DNA of 64,000 nt from Sporosarcina sp. Te-1. Lineage in GTDB: Bacteria; Bacillota; Bacilli; Bacillales_A; Planococcaceae. The notes beneath the pieces were generated by a model. It searched no databases. It saw nothing but the letters and a program-made list of their open reading frames with translations, and was not told the DNA's origin. Position 1 is the stretch's first letter. Every line of letters begins with the position of its first letter. The DNA is taken from contig NZ_CP071798.1 of NCBI RefSeq assembly GCF_017498505.1, positions 3,645,501 through 3,709,500 of the forward strand, in the 5' to 3' direction. The position numbers were made by a program, and so were the translations under genes. Below are positions 61,184 through 64,000 of the stretch, piece after piece.

Positions 61184-61750
61184 ATGAAAACAATTGCAGT
61201 TTACTGTGGTTCTAGTACGGGAAATGATCCCATCTATATGAAGGAAGCAAGGAATTTAGGAGGGATTTTGGTGGATAATGGATTAAACCTTGTTTATGGA
61301 GGAGCAACAGTTGGTTGCATGGGTGCAGTTGCTGATGCTGTGATGGAAGCAGGTGGTAAGGTAATTGGCGTTATACCTGAGAGGTTAAAAAATGTTGAAA
61401 TAGCACATCATCAACTATCTGAACTTCATGTCGTTAACACTATGCATGAAAGAAAGGCATTAATGGCAGAGTATGCTGATGGGTTTATTGCATTGCCTGG
61501 TGGTTCTGGGACTTTAGAGGAATGGTTTGAAGTATTTACTTGGGCTCAACTAGGATACCATAGTAAACCTTGTGCATTACTCAATATCAACAGTTACTAC
61601 GCACCAATTTTATCTCTTTTTGACCATATGATCGACCAAGGATTTATAAAATCGGAGTATAAAGACTTAATAGTCATTGAAAATAATTCAAAAGAGTTAG
61701 TAAAAAAGCTTAAGGATTACAAAAGTACCTATATACATAAATGGCAATAA
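61184..61750 (+). CDS. LOG-family (TIGR00730) cytokinin riboside 5'-monophosphate phosphoribohydrolase-like protein
   Basis: 188 residues. VYCGSSTGNDP at the N-terminus, L-V-Y-G-G-A-T-V-G-C-M-G near residue 40, M-H-E-R-K-A-L-M near residue 87, and ALPGGSGTLEEWFEV near residue 101, the PGGxGTxxE active site of LOG proteins (YvdD type). They cleave ribose phosphate from nucleotide monophosphates; roles in bacteria are unclear. GGGGGGAG precedes the ATG at 61184; the frame from 61115 is longer but unsupported. AT-rich compared with most of the window. A MazG-like gene follows 47 bases later. Confidence 0.92.
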   Translation: MKTIAVYCGSSTGNDPIYMKEARNLGGILVDNGLNLVYGGATVGCMGAVADAVMEAGGKVIGVIPERLKNVEIAHHQLSELHVVNTMHERKALMAEYADGFIALPGGSGTLEEWFEVFTWAQLGYHSKPCALLNINSYYAPILSLFDHMIDQGFIKSEYKDLIVIENNSKELVKKLKDYKSTYIHKWQ

Positions 61751-61797
61751 TAAAATTAAAATAACTTCAGAAATAATTAAAGAAAGAGGAAGAGATC

Positions 61798-62091
61798 TTG
61801 GAACAGCTGCTAAAAGAAATTAAGTTACTCAGTGAAAAAGAACCAAAAACGTTAGAACAAATGGCATTAAAGCTATCAGAGGAAGTTGGCGAAACCTCTC
61901 AAGCTGTACTTTCTTACATAAAAGCAAGCGGAAGTGAGTACAAACAATTAGGAATCGGAGATGTAAAAGAAGAATGTATTGATGTTATATTAGTAGCCTT
62001 AGCTATGTTTTACAAATTATCCGAGAACGATAAGGAATTACACGAGTTAATTAGGAAAAAGTTGGATAAGTGGGAAAGCAAAATCAGTTAA
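61798..62091 (+). CDS. MazG-like nucleotide pyrophosphohydrolase
   Basis: 97 residues. E-E-V-G-E near residue 29 and E-E-C-I-D-V-I-L near residue 60 form the E-x-x-E ... E-x-x-D metal site of all-alpha NTP pyrophosphatases. Start is TTG behind AGAGGAAGAG. The short length fits single-domain MazG-like proteins. It hydrolyses (d)NTPs to monophosphates in the family; pairing with LOG suggests nucleotide clean-up, by inference. Confidence 0.85.
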   Translation: MEQLLKEIKLLSEKEPKTLEQMALKLSEEVGETSQAVLSYIKASGSEYKQLGIGDVKEECIDVILVALAMFYKLSENDKELHELIRKKLDKWESKIS

Positions 62092-62290
62092 CGAATTTTC
62101 GTTCGTTTAGTAAAAAAGTAAAAAATTTTAATTATACCTTCTTTAACTAACGGAAGTATTTGTTCAACAAGGCTTTGCAATGATCTTCTACAATCGGGCG
62201 CAGTTGTTGAATAAGAACTAAGAAGAGATTTTTGTAGGTTATTCAAAGCTAATATTAGATGGAAAAAAACAGAGAAATGGAGGAGTTAAA

Positions 62291-62983
62291 GTGAAGGTTA
62301 TCGGTCTTATTGGTGGAATGAGTTGGGAATCTTCTGTTGAGTATTATCGGATTATTAACGAAGAGGTGAAAAGAAGATTAGGAGGGCTACATTCAGCAAA
62401 ATGTCTTTTATACAGCGTCGATTTTGATGAAATTGAACGTTATCAATCAAAGGGTGACTGGGAAAAGGCCGGTGAAGTGCTAGGTAACGCTGCACGTTCT
62501 TTGGAAAAAGGCGGAGCTGACTTTATTGTTATTTGTACCAATACGATGCACAAAGTTATAGGAAACATCCAATCGAGAATCAATGTACCCCTTTTGCATA
62601 TAGCTGATGCAACAGCAAGCCAAATTAAAGAAGAAGGAATTAATTCAGTTGGATTACTTGGCACAAGGTACACAATGGAGCAAGATTTTTATAAATCACG
62701 GTTGGAATCCAATGGGATAAAAGTTATTGTGCCTAATAATGGTAATGAAAGAGAGATTATAAACAAGATTATTTACGAAGAGTTATGTCTGGGTAAGATT
62801 CATCAAGAATCAAGGGATTATTTTAAAAAAATAATTCATGGTTTAATTGAATCTGGAGCCGAAGGGATTATATTAGGCTGTACAGAAATTGGATTATTGG
62901 TAAAGCCAGGGGATTCTAAAGTCCCTTTGTTTGATACAACTTACATACATGCCTGCGAAGCCGTAAAAATATCTTTAAAATAA
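62291..62983 (+). CDS. aspartate/glutamate racemase family protein
   Basis: 230 residues. G-L-I-G-G-M-S-W-E-S-S at the N-terminus, first catalytic cysteine in ICTNTMH near residue 80, second in LGCTEIGLL near residue 197: both general bases of the Asp/Glu racemase superfamily are kept, in the YgeA/RacX branch. It may racemise aspartate, glutamate or another amino acid; the substrate cannot be told. GGAGG precedes the GTG start. Separate from the MazG-like gene by 200 bases. Confidence 0.9.
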   Translation: MKVIGLIGGMSWESSVEYYRIINEEVKRRLGGLHSAKCLLYSVDFDEIERYQSKGDWEKAGEVLGNAARSLEKGGADFIVICTNTMHKVIGNIQSRINVPLLHIADATASQIKEEGINSVGLLGTRYTMEQDFYKSRLESNGIKVIVPNNGNEREIINKIIYEELCLGKIHQESRDYFKKIIHGLIESGAEGIILGCTEIGLLVKPGDSKVPLFDTTYIHACEAVKISLK

Positions 62984-63108
62984 GGTTATTTATTTTCCCC
63001 CATCTAAGTAGGAGGGGAGTATGTGTATTGGAAGTATTTAACTTAAATAACTTATTATAACCTTGACATTTCCTTATTGCGGGTGGTGTCAGCTTCGCTG
63101 GTACTACC

Positions 63109-63402
63109 CTAAATAGATAAGCATTTTGAGAGTCGAGTGACAAAACAGAAAAGAGAGCGAGGAGTCTTATAAGCTGCCCTCCAGCGTTCGGAAGCAGATT
63201 TGATTCTTTGTATGCCAATGATTTCAGTATCAAATCTTGCTTCTTCAAAGATCTGCCTCAAAAACTTCCCCTTATTGAATTCAGAGACAAAACGTTGTTT
63301 AAACTCATCAGAGTAGGTAATTCCCTTGGTACTGACAGACCTCACGTATGGGTTTTTAGAAAGTGTTACAATTTCTTTCTCTGTAAATTGCTTTTTACTC
63401 AT
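63109..63402 (-). pseudogene. IS3-family OrfA (HTH) fragment
   Basis: MSKKQFTEKEIVTLSKNPYV, then ITYSDEFKQRFVSEFNKGKF and IIGIQRIKSASERWRAAYK: the N-terminal helix-turn-helix region of IS150-type OrfA. The last 20 residues (KTPRSLFCFVTRLSK) are unrelated, so the gene is truncated. OrfB is absent. Confidence 0.8.
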
Positions 63403-63503
63403 GTTTCTCCATCTCCATATAATCTCGTGGTTGTGTTTTTACATTATACAAAAAAGCACCCTATAGAGAGCACTTTTTTAAAGTGTCTACTCTATAGGGT
63501 ACA
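63109..63503 (-). mobile_element. IS3-family (IS150-like) remnant, left end
   Basis: The left end TGTACCCTATAGAGTAGACA starts at 63503 on the minus strand; it contains an internal inverted repeat with CTCTATAGGGTGC (63451-63503), as in IS150-type elements. The first ORF follows but is cut near 63170; the rest of the element is missing. Confidence 0.75.
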
Positions 63504-63633
63504 TTTTATTGTAGGCAGGCGGCTTTTTTGTATTTCATAAATTTGGATGTTTTATGTGATATTCATACTGCTATTTTGGTGATCGTTTGGTAAAATTAAA
63601 CTAGAATGGTTGATTGGAAAGGGGTGAGTGTAG

Positions 63634-64000
63634 TTGCGCAACCGGACAAAAAAAGAGCAAAAAGTGATAGATGAGGCAATTGGTTTGGTCATCTTGCTTG
63701 CGGGGGTAGCTGGTTGGTATGGTACGGGAAACATTAAGGGAGCAGGCATTGGGGCGGGTATCGGGTTTGCGGTCGTAATAGCTATTACGATTTGGCGCTC
63801 GGTTCGTTTTTCTAAAAGAATGAAACGTTCTGGAATTGCAGAAATCGACCAGATGACAGGCAGACAATTTGAAGAGTATGTTGGAATCCTTTTCAAAAAC
63901 CAAGGCTACGGTGTTACCTATACACCGACGACAGGTGATTTCGGTGCAGATTTGATTCTAAAAAAAGGGAATGAAGTGGTAGTTGTTCAAGCAAAGCGGT
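63634..64000 (+). CDS. Mrr-like restriction endonuclease domain protein (3' end outside window)
   Basis: At least 122 residues; it runs off the right edge. TTG start behind AAAGGGGTGA. Two N-terminal membrane helices (about 14-30 and 38-54, glycine-rich) are followed by the Mrr catalytic domain: I-D-Q-M-T-G-R-Q-F-E-E-Y-V near residue 78, Q-G-Y-x-V, T-G-D-F-G-A-D-L-I-L with the catalytic Asp, and V-V-V-Q-A-K-R, the (Q/E)-x-K of this PD-(D/E)XK family. Membrane-tethered Mrr-like proteins are common in Firmicutes. Related enzymes cut modified DNA; the role here is unproven. Confidence 0.88.
   Translation, partial: MRNRTKKEQKVIDEAIGLVILLAGVAGWYGTGNIKGAGIGAGIGFAVVIAITIWRSVRFSKRMKRSGIAEIDQMTGRQFEEYVGILFKNQGYGVTYTPTTGDFGADLILKKGNEVVVVQAKR

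Overview
The window looks like chromosome from a low-to-moderate GC Firmicute of the Planococcaceae type (Sporosarcina/Lysinibacillus-like). This rests on two SLH-anchored S-layer proteins, sigma-A promoters (TTGACA-17-TATACT), strong AGGAGG ribosome sites, a ComK homologue, a SipW/TasA-type matrix locus and Firmicute-type riboswitches. The species is inferred from gene content, not from a database search. No rRNA, tRNA or CRISPR array was seen.

Layout. 1-5.2 kb: end of a large Ig-repeat surface protein, a DEDDh exonuclease and a NERD nuclease-domain protein, with arrays of a 21-bp phased GCGCATA repeat between them. 5.5-16.4 kb: YhdT-PanF pantothenate uptake, an IS1182 remnant, a secreted 5'-nucleotidase, an EamA exporter, an SLH-CAP protein, an S41 peptidase, and WecC plus TagA for ManNAc-type wall polymer. 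16.8-30.3 kb: two convergent S-layer genes (16905-20567 and 26508-30146) flanking a group IIC intron with a decayed maturase, a decayed ISL3-family element and an intact IS110-family element. 30.9-34 kb: a large SF1 helicase. 34.5-39.4 kb: a LuxR-type response regulator behind a c-di-GMP-II riboswitch, then a TasA-like / TapA-like / SipW / LPXTG-type TasA-like / class D sortase operon. 39.6-41.9 kb: a secreted S9 peptidase. 42.2-51.1 kb: a cobalamin riboswitch followed by an SLH-anchored transcobalamin-like protein, a DUF4430 lipoprotein and a complete ECF transporter (T, fused A-A, S). 51.2-54.9 kb: another GCGCATA array, a second c-di-GMP-II riboswitch with a paralogous regulator, and a three-gene operon of secreted helical proteins of unknown family. 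54.9-64 kb: VanZ-like protein, two unknown genes, a small sigma factor, comK behind a structured leader, a truncated NCS1 permease, LOG, MazG-like and Asp/Glu racemase genes, an IS3 remnant and the start of an Mrr-like endonuclease.

How the genes fit together. Most of the window builds or decorates the cell envelope. WecC and TagA probably contribute to the wall polymer to which SLH domains bind. Four proteins here carry SLH domains. Two paralogous regulators sit behind c-di-GMP-II aptamers with two different predicted ON platforms: antitermination for 51668-52303 and release of the Shine-Dalgarno sequence for 34481-35134. They appear to link c-di-GMP to the TasA-type matrix operon and the helical-protein operon, whose promoters share an unusual TATACTAAAANTAGTTCC element without a -35 box. 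The B12 cluster reads as a surface capture-and-import route: B12 shortage opens the riboswitch, the SLH protein and lipoprotein capture corrinoid, and the ECF transporter imports it. The two most unusual items are this bacterial transcobalamin-like B12 system and the five helically phased 21-bp arrays.
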